A stretch of 64,000 bases of DNA from an uncultured Bacteroidales bacterium. Lineage in GTDB: Bacteria; Bacteroidota; Bacteroidia; Bacteroidales; Paludibacteraceae. The stretch lies in the NCBI GenBank assembly GCA_902799555.1, contig CADCBB010000006.1:62001-126000 (forward strand). Reading direction: 5' to 3'. Shown in pieces: positions 1 through 8,936 of the stretch (its first letter is position 1; each line of letters begins with the position of its first letter). A program made the position numbers and the translations under genes. The notes below the pieces were generated by a model that ran no database searches, had not been told where the DNA came from, and saw only the letters and a program-made list of their open reading frames with translations.

Positions 1-103
1 GCAATTCCTTTGCCATTTGACAAAACTGCTTGTCTAAATCGGCAAGTTTCTGATCATTAGGCAGATCAACCACTCCGTGAAATATTTTTAAGATATCATT
101 CAT
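1..103 (-). CDS. 5' part of an unrecognised protein (runs off the window)
   Basis: An open frame starts at the ATG at 103 and reads to the window edge without a stop. It begins MNDILKIFHG and is rich in charged residues (LPNDQKLADLDKQ). I do not recognise the family. It lies 13 bases downstream of the stop of the DinD-like gene on the same strand, so the two are probably co-transcribed. In many Bacteroidales, DinD-like and RhuM genes sit inside type I restriction-modification loci, so a restriction-modification subunit is possible. That is context only; nothing in the 34 visible residues shows it. Confidence 0.45.
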   Translation of the reverse strand, partial: MNDILKIFHGVVDLPNDQKLADLDKQFCQMAKEL

Positions 104-116
104 GTAGAGTATCAAA

Positions 117-970
117 TTATTCTTCCTCTGTATCTCCGTCAAATGGTAGTTCTTGCGCTTTACCTTCTTCTATCGGGCGAAGATAGTCAGATGCGCGTTC
201 GGAAGAGATGACACTGCGACCTAATTGACGCTCAAGATCTTCCCGCGCGTTCTTTGCTACCTTTCCTCCTGCTTGTGCCGCTTGTTTACTTTCAACCATG
301 CCTTTCGGATTTCGTTGACGCGACAACTCTGTGGTTGCCACCTCTGCCAGAGTGTTAAGCGCAAGTTCGACATTCGTCATATTATCACGCAAGTTCTCTT
401 TGGTCAATCCCTTGTGGCGCTTATACTCTCCTGTAGTCATTCCGCTCCATGCTTGCGTCAGCACATTCGTCAAGATCGCAAAGTCCTTATGCTCCGTGAT
501 ACCTGCCCGTTGCCACTCGTCGGTCAGCTCCTTGCGCATCTCTATGGAACGCATTCGTTCGTTGATCCATTTATCCGAATAGCCCTGCCGACGATAGTCC
601 TCTACTGCCATTTGGAACGTCAGTTCAGGATCTATCATCTGGTCTATTCGCTGCTCGCCTAACTGCGCAAGCCATTGTTTCACCGGCTCTGCTTTCTTGG
701 ACGGAATGGACTGAATAATGCGGAAAATACCCTGTAAATCAGCCATGTCCGTCAAACGTTTCTTACCATCTGCTGCGGGCAATTTCAACTGGTAACAATT
801 TGTTACCGTTTCATTTCCCTCCTTTATTAGACGGCCTTTCAGCACTTTCCAATACTTCCGAGCTTGCTGATAGTCGAAACTACCGGTTAACACTTGTACT
901 ATATCTACTACCGAGAACCAGTACTTTTCCTCTTTCCTTCAAAAAGTTGTATAGCAAAATTGTCTTCCAT
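117..970 (-). pseudogene. DinD-like / BRO-N family protein, frameshifted near its N-terminus
   Basis: From codon 893 down, the frame encodes a protein of the DinD/BRO-N family common in Bacteroidales; recognisable parts are the LTGSFDYQQARKYWKVLKGR block and the MTTGEYKRHKGLTKENLRDN block. The true start appears to be the ATG at 970, 20 bases after a good promoter, and encodes MEDNFAIQLFEGK. That frame then reaches a stop, while the matching YWFSVVDIVQ segment lies in another frame. Compared with the family from memory, about eight residues and the frame are lost at a purine run (GGAAAGAGGAAAAG), as expected for a small deletion between short repeats. Translation from an internal GTG (893) would lose the N-terminal part of the BRO-N domain. 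The C-terminal end (LPFDGDTEEE) is shared with the RhuM gene at 1347. The protein is probably non-functional unless the frameshift is a sequencing error. Confidence 0.7.
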
Positions 971-990
971 AGTAAAAACCTTTGCAACTG

Positions 991-1021
991 CAAAGGTACA
1001 ACAAAAATTTGGAATATACAA
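991..1021 (-). promoter_or_regulatory. Promoter of the DinD-like gene
   Basis: TACCTTTG at 991-998 (minus strand) preceded by TTG at 1019-1021 with a 20-base spacer. This is the Bacteroidetes -33/-7 promoter and points to the ATG at 970, not the internal GTG, as the original start. Confidence 0.75.
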
Positions 1022-1083
1022 GGATTTTATTGAAAAATTCAAATCTATTTGAAGATTTTGCTTAAAATGCTCAAATAGACATC

Positions 1084-1110
1084 AAAAAAGGGTGAGGCAC
1101 CGCCCCACCC
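1084..1110 (-). terminator. Intrinsic terminator after the rubredoxin gene
   Basis: On the minus strand a nine-pair stem (GGGTGGGGC with GCCTCACCC, one G-U pair, loop GGT) is followed by six T residues. It starts 11 bases past the rubredoxin stop and separates that gene from the DinD promoter. Confidence 0.8.
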
Positions 1111-1120
1111 TGAATAAACA

Positions 1121-1255
1121 TTACGCTTCTGAGAACTGGTCTTTGCCTACACCGCAGATGGGGCAAACCCAATCTTCCGGGAGTTCATTAAACGCTTTTC
1201 CTGTTTCGCTGGGGTCATATTCGTACCCGCAGACATCACAAATGTACTTTGCCAT
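1121..1255 (-). CDS. Rubredoxin (short form)
   Basis: A 44-residue iron protein for one-electron transfer in the cytoplasm. Both iron-binding knuckles are present: CDVCG at residues 6-10 and CPICG at 31-35, with the family signature YDPSETG between them and ELPEDWVCP before the second knuckle. Rubredoxins usually have about 52-54 residues, so this one lacks most of the C-terminal tail but keeps all four ligands. The ATG at 1255 lies inside a 38-base tandem duplication; the outer copy of the start (ATG at 1293) gives only an eight-residue peptide (MAKYICDV). It lies 91 bases downstream of the RhuM-like gene, and a terminator follows. Electron partners are not encoded nearby. Confidence 0.9.
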   Translation of the reverse strand: MAKYICDVCGYEYDPSETGKAFNELPEDWVCPICGVGKDQFSEA

Positions 1256-1305
1256 AGTTATAAAATTCAGACATCACAAATGTACTTTGCCATAGTTATA
1301 AAATT
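1230..1305. repeat. Perfect 38-base tandem duplication over the rubredoxin start
   Basis: Bases 1230-1267 and 1268-1305 are identical. Each copy carries an ATG followed by the first codons of rubredoxin. The copy nearer the promoter side is cut off by a stop, so it now forms a leader mini-gene of eight codons directly upstream of the real gene. The perfect identity suggests a recent event. Confidence 0.95.
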
Positions 1306-1331
1306 TTATGTGAATAAGTTTTTTATTTTTT

Positions 1332-1348
1332 GTGGAGTATAGCGGACT
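1332..1348 (-). other. 17-base match to the 3' end of tRNA-Ala: possible att remnant
   Basis: GTGGAGTATAGCGGACT at 1332-1348 equals 17190-17206, which is the discriminator base, the 3' acceptor strand and the start of the T-arm of tRNA-Ala (plus one base beyond). tRNA 3' ends are classic integration targets. The match directly abuts the RhuM stop codon. No integrase gene is visible, so this is only a candidate scar. Confidence 0.4.
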
Positions 1349-2378
1349 ATTCTTCCTTTGTATCTCCGTCAAATGGCAAGGACGGTAATTCGAAGCGATC
1401 GAAGTCGGATTCGAAGATACGATCTTGAATGACCCGGTATTTCTCAAACTCCGTTTCTGCAAAAGCTTGGGCGAACTCGTGAGAGACAGAACCGGCATCT
1501 GTCAATATACGGTCATCAGTGGCTTCAAGAATGATGTCAATACGCTTTGACCAATCTTCCATCGTCATCGGGATATGCCGTTTCGCCATACGTTCTGCGG
1601 CATCCAAGACCGAGTTAACCAAACGTCCCATATCTTCCAACTCCGCTTCATTGAGGTAGTTCTTCGCTATACTGACGTCGGGTTTGACAATCTTTCCGTG
1701 CGGCGCATTCTCCCAAGTAGTCAGCCCCATGTGTTCTTTATCCGCATTAGCACGTGAGACAATCAGTTCAGCTGCTGTTTGCCCATGAACCGCATAGTGC
1801 ATCTTGTTCTGCACCTTTGCAAAGAACTCACGCGTAGTAGGTGCGTCGCGGTTATAGTCGATCGCAGTGGCGTATATATCGGTGAGTTTCTGATAGAATC
1901 GTCGTTCGGAGAGTCGAATCTCGCGAATCTCAGCCAACAGGTGCTCAAAATAATCTTCGCTGATAAATGCTCCGTTCTCCATTCGTTTCTTGTCGATGAC
2001 ATAGCCACGGATAGCGAACTGGCGCAACACGGCCGTACACCATTGTCGGAATTGGGTTGCACGACGAGAATTGACACGATATCCAACGGAGATGATAGCA
2101 TCGAGATTATAGAATAGCGTATCATAATTTTTACCATCTGCGGCAGTGTGTCGGAATTTCCGACATACTGAATTCTGGTCAAGTTCACCGCTAGTAAAAA
2201 TATTGCGCAGATGTTCTGTGATAGTGCTACGACCTTTGTCAAAAAGCGTAGCGATTGCTTCTTGCGTTGCCCAGATAGACTCATCTTGGTAGAAGACTTG
2301 TACGCCTTCTGCCTTGTCTTCGGCTTGGAAGATCAAAAACTCTGCCGTCGAGTTACGTATTTGCAGTTGTTTGGACAT
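1347..2378 (-). CDS. RhuM family protein
   Basis: A 343-residue protein of the RhuM family, named after a gene on a Salmonella pathogenicity island; its biochemical role is not settled. The family core is clear: VFYQDESIWATQEAIATLF near the N-terminus, the TLFYNLDAIISVGYRVNS block around residues 85-105, and RFYQKLTDIYATAIDY in the middle. The N-terminal part resembles a phage antirepressor-like DNA-binding module. Such genes are typical of accessory islands and restriction-modification neighbourhoods. The last 28 bases are almost the same as those of the DinD-like gene (one mismatch), and the stop codon adjoins a 17-base match to the 3' end of the tRNA-Ala gene. It starts 15 bases after dtd, so transcription from the upstream run can reach it. 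Confidence 0.88.
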   Translation of the reverse strand: MSKQLQIRNSTAEFLIFQAEDKAEGVQVFYQDESIWATQEAIATLFDKGRSTITEHLRNIFTSGELDQNSVCRKFRHTAADGKNYDTLFYNLDAIISVGYRVNSRRATQFRQWCTAVLRQFAIRGYVIDKKRMENGAFISEDYFEHLLAEIREIRLSERRFYQKLTDIYATAIDYNRDAPTTREFFAKVQNKMHYAVHGQTAAELIVSRANADKEHMGLTTWENAPHGKIVKPDVSIAKNYLNEAELEDMGRLVNSVLDAAERMAKRHIPMTMEDWSKRIDIILEATDDRILTDAGSVSHEFAQAFAETEFEKYRVIQDRIFESDFDRFELPSLPFDGDTKEE

Positions 2379-2393
2379 ATCTCTATATAATAA

Positions 2394-2843
2394 TTACAAC
2401 TCATCGGTATCCAAGAGAATAGTCACCGGACCATCGTTGATGAAATCGACTTTCATGTCCGCGCCAAAACGGCCGGTTTCGACTTGGAGATTATAGCGCG
2501 TACGCAGGATATCATTGAAATAGTCATATAACGGTTCTGCTTTTTCCGGTCGAGCCGCGCGGATGAAAGATGGTCTGTTGCCTTTGCGGCAGTCGGCATA
2601 AAGGGTGAACTGCGAGATACTGAGTACCGCGCCGCCAACCTCGTTGATCGCCAGATTCATCTTGCCTTCCGCATCCTCAAAGACACGCAGCTGGGCTATT
2701 TTCTTGGCCAACAGATCTGCCTGTTCCCTGGTATCTGTGTCCGTGACGCCGACCAAAAGCAAGAAGCCCTTCTCGATCTGCCCTACTCTTTCTCCATCTA
2801 TGCGCACTTCTGCGCGACTGCAACGTTGAACAACTACTCGCAT
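2394..2843 (-). CDS. dtd: D-aminoacyl-tRNA deacylase
   Basis: A 149-residue cytoplasmic proofreading enzyme that hydrolyses D-aminoacyl-tRNAs (and glycyl-tRNA-Ala), recycling the tRNA. It has the DTD start [13 protein letters not shown], the catalytic block [12 protein letters not shown] at about residues 76-87 (the SQFTL motif) and the substrate-side motif NRPSF just after. The length is typical for the family. It starts seven bases downstream of the secreted protein at 2851, within the long minus-strand run that follows the V-ATPase operon. Confidence 0.96.
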   Translation of the reverse strand: MRVVVQRCSRAEVRIDGERVGQIEKGFLLLVGVTDTDTREQADLLAKKIAQLRVFEDAEGKMNLAINEVGGAVLSISQFTLYADCRKGNRPSFIRAARPEKAEPLYDYFNDILRTRYNLQVETGRFGADMKVDFINDGPVTILLDTDEL

Positions 2844-2850
2844 AATATTA

Positions 2851-3465
2851 TCAATTGATATACGTCACGTACGATCCGCGGACACATTTCCAGCTACCGT
2901 CGTTAAGCAGCGTGACTTTGTCACCGTAGACGCCATCGATCTTGTTACCATCGTCATCTACTGCGTACCAGTACGTACCTTGTTTGATCAGGAAATAGCC
3001 GTTCCAGAAGATATACGGACTTTCATTAGAATAGCACTCTACCTTCCGGCCGGAACAATGGAATATATCCCAATATCCGGAATTGCGTTGAACCGCCACA
3101 TAGCCAAACGGATAATAATAAAGGTCCTTGCCGTAGATGCCGCTTACCAGATTGCCATTCTCATCTGCCAGATACCAGGTATTGCCCCTTCTGACGCGGT
3201 AATAACCGTTATAGAGCAAGTTAATCTGCTCGCCATAAAGGATCGAACTACCGCCACGATAGATATAGATGGTTCGTCCGGAAGTCTTCACATAACAGCC
3301 ATTCCAAAGGTCCTGGTAGTTATCAAAACAACCGACCGATTTGCGCGTTGTCACTTCGTGACCCGTATCTTCAAACCATAGGTCGTACTTGTCCGATACC
3401 ACATACTGCGCAGATAGCGTCATCGCAGTTAGAAGAGTTACTATGAAGAAATATATACGTTTCAT
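2851..3465 (-). CDS. Secreted WG-repeat-like protein
   Basis: A 204-residue protein with a clear signal peptide ([20 protein letters not shown]), so it is exported. The mature part consists of repeated short beta units with the pattern of aromatic-rich strand, then DENGN or DDDGN turn, then G-[IV]-YG ([26 protein letters not shown]). This resembles WG/toxin_7-type repeats. No catalytic motif is visible. It lies between dtd and a secreted nuclease, seven bases before dtd. The function is unknown; a structural or ligand-binding role is the most that can be said. Confidence 0.7.
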   Translation of the reverse strand: MKRIYFFIVTLLTAMTLSAQYVVSDKYDLWFEDTGHEVTTRKSVGCFDNYQDLWNGCYVKTSGRTIYIYRGGSSILYGEQINLLYNGYYRVRRGNTWYLADENGNLVSGIYGKDLYYYPFGYVAVQRNSGYWDIFHCSGRKVECYSNESPYIFWNGYFLIKQGTYWYAVDDDGNKIDGVYGDKVTLLNDGSWKCVRGSYVTYIN

Positions 3466-3498
3466 ACCCCTACTCTACAATTTCTGTGCCAAAAGGAT

Positions 3499-4332
3499 TC
3501 ATCGGCTAAGTGTCCAATCTGATATATTATAATCGCTTTCCACGAGAGCTTCAATGCTATCCGGAAGGTTGTAGAAGAAATCCAGACCTGTCTGTTCTTC
3601 CACTTCATCCACCGTCAACATATAGGTCATCAGCGGCCTGTTTCCAGCCTTATTCGGCATAATAAAGCCGATCGAAGTCCAACCTTTGTTCGTCTGACGC
3701 AGGAAAACCTTGTAGAACGCTGCAGGAACGGCGATCGTGTGGGTCTTACCGATAGTCGGATATTCGGCCTCTACAATCGGTCCGCAAGCGATATAGATAT
3801 TCCCGTACTGTTGTGCCCAAGAACGAGCCAACTCTTCCAGATCTTTCCAGTCACCGGCATTGAGGTTATGCAACTGCGGGCACATATTGGTCATATAGAA
3901 ACTCTCCCGCATAGCCTGTTCCGACCATTTCATATCGGCCGCCGGCGCCATGTGTCCACGGTCATAGCCTGACTTCGAATAGTCACTCGTCACCACCGGA
4001 TCGCCTTCCACCAACGGGTCGGGTTTGAAATGGTTCGATCGCTCTTGTTCTCCGCCGGTCTCAGCGGCCGTTAACTCATAAGCCACCCAGTTAGGCACCA
4101 ACCATGTAGGGTTATAACTGACGGTATAGCCTATATGCTCGATAATTTGTTCCGGTTGGTTATTATTCAAACGAGGTAGTTCATATGCTACATTTTGGTC
4201 CACTTCCGTAGTGGAAGGCTGTTCCGCTACCGGTTCTTCATCCGATTGATTATTAACGACTACCACGGAGGCAATACAAAGTACTGCCGCCATAAGAAGG
4301 ATAAAGATATATGAATTCTTGCGTTTACTCAT
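3499..4332 (-). CDS. Secreted or membrane-anchored DNA/RNA non-specific endonuclease
   Basis: A 277-residue member of the NucA-type beta-beta-alpha-metal nuclease family. The catalytic motif DRGHMAPAADM lies near residues 121-131 (the His is the general base) and the metal-binding Asn sits in FYMTNMCPQ downstream. An N-terminal hydrophobic segment (about residues 8-26, after MSKRKNS) gives a signal anchor, so the nuclease acts outside the cytoplasm, probably on extracellular or periplasmic nucleic acid. It starts five bases after the outer-membrane protein gene at 4337. A polar, low-complexity stretch (about residues 28-50) links anchor and domain. Confidence 0.93.
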   Translation of the reverse strand: MSKRKNSYIFILLMAAVLCIASVVVVNNQSDEEPVAEQPSTTEVDQNVAYELPRLNNNQPEQIIEHIGYTVSYNPTWLVPNWVAYELTAAETGGEQERSNHFKPDPLVEGDPVVTSDYSKSGYDRGHMAPAADMKWSEQAMRESFYMTNMCPQLHNLNAGDWKDLEELARSWAQQYGNIYIACGPIVEAEYPTIGKTHTIAVPAAFYKVFLRQTNKGWTSIGFIMPNKAGNRPLMTYMLTVDEVEEQTGLDFFYNLPDSIEALVESDYNISDWTLSR

Positions 4333-4336
4333 GGTT

Positions 4337-5242
4337 CTATTCCATTACGACATTTCGCTTGTTATGCCAAATCATCCATGCCACACCAAAACCGACAAAC
4401 GATTTATTCTGCGGGTTAGAGAGCTGTGGATCAGAGTTATAACAGTTGAAACCGGCATAGACATCCAGTTGCACGCGCGGATGAACGGCGTAAGTAAAAC
4501 CGAAATTGAGGTTCACATCGCTATGCGTATAGGTCTTGCAGGTCTCTTCGTGTACCGCATCAGGATCGAAGGTTCCGAACGCTTCGACGTACATACCGAG
4601 TTTATTCGCCAACTCGATATTAAAGCCCAAAGCGGCAAAGATATCAGGTGCCGGCGTCCACTCTTCCCAGCGTGCACCTATGTCATATCCTAAAGATAAC
4701 CAATCGGTTAACTCGTTTTCGAAGAGCAGATCCACCGCTCCACCGATCGGCATCTCTTTGGCCATAGACGGTGTGATCGGTAGATTGAGATTGATTAAAA
4801 CCGAGGTACGAGGTACCCAGCGTAAGTTGTTGTTATGACCGTGATTCTCGAAGATATTAATCTTCGTTCCTACGGTCAAGGGCGAAGGATCATAGTTAGG
4901 TTTTAAGGGTTGCTTGTCGAATACGTCCAACGAACCCGTATATTCGAGGCGTAACTCAGCAGGACCGGGTAAACCAAAGCGAAACAAGGTGGTAGGCAAG
5001 GTCAGCGTGTGGGTATGCAAAGCATGCTGCACTTCAAAACCCGTCTCCCACATCATCACTTCGCACGGCAACACTTCTGTACCGGTTCCGGCTCCAGGTC
5101 TGTCAGCCGTCAACCAAATCTGATTGACCGTAGAATCGTGTTGCACCTGTTTGGCATCTTCCCAACTGATGTCAGGAAGAATATTGGCATGTATGTGGGT
5201 ACATGCCAATAATCCGAATATGATGAGAAAACGAACTCTCAT
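4337..5242 (-). CDS. Outer-membrane beta-barrel protein, MetA-pathway-phenol-degradation-like family
   Basis: A 301-residue protein with a signal peptide (MRVRFLIIFGLLACTHIHA). The rest has the alternating pattern of a beta-barrel and matches the family annotated 'transporter' or phenol_MetA_deg: the early ADRPGAGTGTEVLP segment, ELRLEYTGSLDVF, and repeated strands such as LSLGYDIGARWEEW. It ends in a charged tail, not an aromatic residue, which is unusual for a barrel inserted by BamA. It lies two bases downstream of fabD. The substrate is unknown; the family name should not be read as evidence for phenol metabolism. Confidence 0.7.
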   Translation of the reverse strand: MRVRFLIIFGLLACTHIHANILPDISWEDAKQVQHDSTVNQIWLTADRPGAGTGTEVLPCEVMMWETGFEVQHALHTHTLTLPTTLFRFGLPGPAELRLEYTGSLDVFDKQPLKPNYDPSPLTVGTKINIFENHGHNNNLRWVPRTSVLINLNLPITPSMAKEMPIGGAVDLLFENELTDWLSLGYDIGARWEEWTPAPDIFAALGFNIELANKLGMYVEAFGTFDPDAVHEETCKTYTHSDVNLNFGFTYAVHPRVQLDVYAGFNCYNSDPQLSNPQNKSFVGFGVAWMIWHNKRNVVME

Positions 5243-5244
5243 TT

Positions 5245-6117
5245 TTATCCTACTTGAACGTCGGGATTGATCTTGCGAATAAGTCCTTTCAGCACATCGC
5301 CGGGACCGAACTCATAGAACTCGGTAGCCCCATCTGCAATCATATTTTGCACGCTTTGTGTCCAGCGAACGGGACTTGTGAGTTGTTTGAGTAGGTTTTC
5401 GCGGATGATTTCGGGCTCTACAGAAGCTTTAGCCGTCACGTTCTGATAGATCGGACAGAAAGGTTTGTTGAACTCGGTCTTCAGGATCGCTGCCTTCAAA
5501 TCTTCGGCAGCAGGAGCCATCAACGGCGAGTGGAAAGCACCACCAACCGGCAGCCGTAACGCACGACGTGCGCCTGCTTCTTTCATCACCGGACAGATAG
5601 CATCGATTGCCTCTTCTTCTCCGGAGATCACGATCTGACCCGGGCAGTTGAAGTTAGCCGCTACCACTACCCCATCCTTGTGATTCTTGCAGATGGCATC
5701 CACCTGTTCATCGGGCAGACCAAGCACAGCCGCCATCGTACCGGGATGGGCTTCACAGGCAGCCTGCATCGCTTGCGCGCGCGCGCTCACTAATAATAAG
5801 GCGTCCTCGAAACGCAATGCACCACAAGCTACCAATGCGCTGAACTCACCGAGACTATGACCTGCCACCATGTCGGGTTGCTCAATCGTCATCAGACGTT
5901 GAGCCACAACTGAGTGCAGGAAAACAGCCGGTTGCGTCACTTTGGTCTGCTTCAGGTCATCTGCCGTGCCTTCAAACATGACACTACTCAAAGAGAAGCC
6001 CAGCAGGCTATCGGCCTGCCGGAACATCTCTCGAGCTTCTTTGTGGGCATCGTAGAGGTCCTTGCACATACCCGGGAACTGGCTTCCCTGCCCCGGGAAG
6101 ACGAATGCTTTTGCCAT
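5245..6117 (-). CDS. fabD: Malonyl-CoA:acyl-carrier-protein transacylase
   Basis: A 290-residue cytoplasmic enzyme that moves malonyl groups from CoA to ACP, supplying fatty acid elongation. It shows FPGQGSQFPGM at the N-terminus, the nucleophile elbow GHSLGEFSALV near residues 85-95, the malonate-binding Arg in the SARAQAM segment and the catalytic His in GGAFHSPLM near residue 200. The length is normal. It lies three bases downstream of the V-ATPase K subunit and is probably co-transcribed with that operon; no other fatty-acid gene is near. Confidence 0.97.
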   Translation of the reverse strand: MAKAFVFPGQGSQFPGMCKDLYDAHKEAREMFRQADSLLGFSLSSVMFEGTADDLKQTKVTQPAVFLHSVVAQRLMTIEQPDMVAGHSLGEFSALVACGALRFEDALLLVSARAQAMQAACEAHPGTMAAVLGLPDEQVDAICKNHKDGVVVAANFNCPGQIVISGEEEAIDAICPVMKEAGARRALRLPVGGAFHSPLMAPAAEDLKAAILKTEFNKPFCPIYQNVTAKASVEPEIIRENLLKQLTSPVRWTQSVQNMIADGATEFYEFGPGDVLKGLIRKINPDVQVG

Positions 6118-6120
6118 AAA

Positions 6121-6567
<447 letters not shown>

Positions 6568-6582
6568 TTATTGTGATTAATA

Positions 6583-8337
6583 TTATTTTTTAAAAGGATT
6601 ATATTTCTTTCCAGAGCCTTCATAACCTACGTTCTTGAAGTACTCTACAAACGTCAGACGCAAGGGGTGAACGAATGCGCCAAGGCATGCCATGAGCAGG
6701 TTCAGCACGTGTCCAAAGGCTACGATCAACGCAAAACCGATAGCCGTTCCTACGTTCGGGTTCTCACCTAACACGGTCATACCTAACTCATTGAACGCTG
6801 CGCCTAACATAGCGCCCGCCATACCCAAGGCATAGAGACGCAAGTACGACAGCACGTCACCCAAGATACCGGTGGCCATCTGGTAGGTATCCCACAGACC
6901 TGCACCCACGTTAATCAGCGGGTTACGTCCCGGAGTGTTGAAGATAAAAATCCCCAAAGCCGAGATAGCGGCAATGACGATCAGGATGACTTGTGTCGTT
7001 TGCGGACCCAGTACGGAGGTCGAAGCCAAGATAGCAGTTGCGATACTACCTACAATGAGCAACAACCAGCCCCAGGTTGAAGCAGTCGCATGGAAGCCGT
7101 TCTGCTTGGTATAGCATATCGCTTTAACGGTCATGGCCAAACAGATATGGAACACTCCGATGAACAGCGCCAACACCATCATGATGTCATACCCCATCCA
7201 ATTACCGGTTCCATCTCCGAGCCAAGCCTTGAACATAGGTGCTTTAGCCCATGCGGGGATCCATTCGGCCTGATAGATATCGATACCGAAGAAGGTACCG
7301 GACAGGTAACCTACGATCGTACAACCGACACCCAATACGGCAATGATCGGACCTAAACCTTCGAACATTTCGATACGCAGTTTCTCTTTGGCGATCAACC
7401 ATCCAACGAGGATAAGTGCCAAACCGTACCCGCAGTCGCCTACGCAGAGCGAGAAGAACAGCAAGTAGAACGGCGCCAAGATAGGTGTGGGGTCAAACTC
7501 ATTGTAGTTCGGCCAACCATACATGCCGGTCAGTGGTTCGAAGAGTTTCGTGAACCGGTTATTGCGCAACTTAATCGGCGTTGCGTCTTCTTTCTCCGGA
7601 TCGGTCTCCTCATAATAGACTTGTGCCTCTGCTAACATAGCGTTCAGTTCAGCTTCTTTGTCTATCGGACAGAAACCTTCGAAGAGACAGAGTGCACCTT
7701 CTGCTACCTTATCGGTCGAAAGTGTAACGCGTTGCCAGTCAATCTGTTGACGGGCTTCTACGAGTTCTTTCTCCAACTGCTCTTTGTTAGCCTTTTGCCA
7801 AGCCTCAATACGAGCATTAGCAGCCGCGAGCAGACCCTTGAGGTTCTCTACTTCTTGCAACCATGCTGCCTCCGATTTCTCAGGAATGGGCAATTCGGTC
7901 AGATCTTCCAATGCCTCAAGGGCGACGAAGTAGGTCTTGCCGCCAGCTTCGTTCACCTTAATACCCCATCCTTCTTCGAAGGATTTGCTATAGCACTCAT
8001 AGAAATGCAGCGTGTAACCGGCTTCCTTGAGGGATTCAATGCGTTTTGCATCGAAATCACCCCATACGGCCGCTTGTTTAGCGGCTTCTTGGGCAGCAGC
8101 GATACGCTCGTTCACCTCATTGCGCTCCGCGATCAGTTGATCGGGTGCACCTTGCTTGAGCAAACGACGCAACTCGTCTTCGTGTTGCAGGGCTGCTTGT
8201 AAATCGGCATCATCTTCGATGAGACCCGCGGCTTTCTGCGTGATATGTACTACTCCGAGTTCACGAAGTTGCTCCAAGAAAGGCTCGTAGTCACGATGGA
8301 ATACCAGGAAGGTATATTTTTTCATTTGTGTGATCAT
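6583..8337 (-). CDS. V-type ATPase subunit I (stator, ion channel half)
   Basis: A 584-residue protein. The first half is soluble and partly coiled coil; the second half, from about residue 285 (PILAPFYLLFFSLCVGDCGYG), has seven or so membrane helices. The conserved Arg that faces the rotor ring lies in YLRLYALGMAGAM near residue 498. It forms the stator path for ions next to subunit K. The start overlaps the end of the subunit D gene by four bases (8334-8337), indicating translational coupling. Confidence 0.96.
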   Translation of the reverse strand: MITQMKKYTFLVFHRDYEPFLEQLRELGVVHITQKAAGLIEDDADLQAALQHEDELRRLLKQGAPDQLIAERNEVNERIAAAQEAAKQAAVWGDFDAKRIESLKEAGYTLHFYECYSKSFEEGWGIKVNEAGGKTYFVALEALEDLTELPIPEKSEAAWLQEVENLKGLLAAANARIEAWQKANKEQLEKELVEARQQIDWQRVTLSTDKVAEGALCLFEGFCPIDKEAELNAMLAEAQVYYEETDPEKEDATPIKLRNNRFTKLFEPLTGMYGWPNYNEFDPTPILAPFYLLFFSLCVGDCGYGLALILVGWLIAKEKLRIEMFEGLGPIIAVLGVGCTIVGYLSGTFFGIDIYQAEWIPAWAKAPMFKAWLGDGTGNWMGYDIMMVLALFIGVFHICLAMTVKAICYTKQNGFHATASTWGWLLLIVGSIATAILASTSVLGPQTTQVILIVIAAISALGIFIFNTPGRNPLINVGAGLWDTYQMATGILGDVLSYLRLYALGMAGAMLGAAFNELGMTVLGENPNVGTAIGFALIVAFGHVLNLLMACLGAFVHPLRLTFVEYFKNVGYEGSGKKYNPFKK

Positions 8338-8933
8338 ACCTGCACCTCTCTTTCCTTTTTGGATTTCACAATCTTCTGACTCGATTTATTCAGGTTCTCC
8401 TCGTCTTCCATAAAACGTTTAATCTTACGGATAGCATCTTGATAACCGGGTATTTGTACTTTCTCAAAGAGGTTCACTTTCTGCGTCGTTTTCTTTCGCG
8501 CATACTCGAGCAGATCCACTTTGCGGCGCACAAACTCCTGGCGGATACCCACATCGGCGATAGCTTTGAGTTGCTCAAAACCATCTGCAAACCATTTCGG
8601 GCTGGAGAACAGCGAGAACTCTTTGGTCGAGTACACTACCTCATCGAGCACAGGTACGCGCACGCCCGCGATCTTTTTAATAGACATGCGTACGTCGTCC
8701 ACGTGAATCAACGAAGTGTCAAACTCTCCCCAAAGCGCAATCATCTGATCGTAGTCCTTGATGCGGCGGTTCACTTCCTCGTCGAGGTCCGCCAACTCTT
8801 TCTTGGCTTTCTTCACCTCCAGACGAAGTGCCGTTTCCTTGCTTTGTAATGTGGGCAAGGTTCGTTGCCGCATCTTCAAGTCCTTCTCCAGACTCTGCAA
8901 CGATGTTTTATTAAATTGATACGTTATAGCCAT
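8334..8933 (-). CDS. V-type ATPase subunit D (central stalk)
   Basis: A 199-residue, almost wholly helical protein (MAITYQFNKTSLQSLEKDLKMR, with long charged heptads at both ends) that forms the central shaft turning inside the A3B3 head. The C-terminal helix carries the basic residues NKSSQKIVKSKKEREVQV. The gene starts three bases after the A-B fusion gene and overlaps subunit I by four bases. No separate F subunit gene is seen; the short Bacteroidetes/Chlamydia-type operon is also known to lack several small subunits. Confidence 0.94.
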   Translation of the reverse strand: MAITYQFNKTSLQSLEKDLKMRQRTLPTLQSKETALRLEVKKAKKELADLDEEVNRRIKDYDQMIALWGEFDTSLIHVDDVRMSIKKIAGVRVPVLDEVVYSTKEFSLFSSPKWFADGFEQLKAIADVGIRQEFVRRKVDLLEYARKKTTQKVNLFEKVQIPGYQDAIRKIKRFMEDEENLNKSSQKIVKSKKEREVQV

Positions 8934-8936
8934 AAC

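Noticed and set aside
117..2378. A prophage, suggested by the DinD/BRO-N and RhuM-like genes
   Set aside because: No integrase, capsid, portal, tail or lysis gene is present; these families are common alone in Bacteroidales islands.
4337..5242. A phenol-degradation function implied by the family name
   Set aside because: Only a beta-barrel pattern is visible; no catabolic gene lies nearby, and the name comes from one member.
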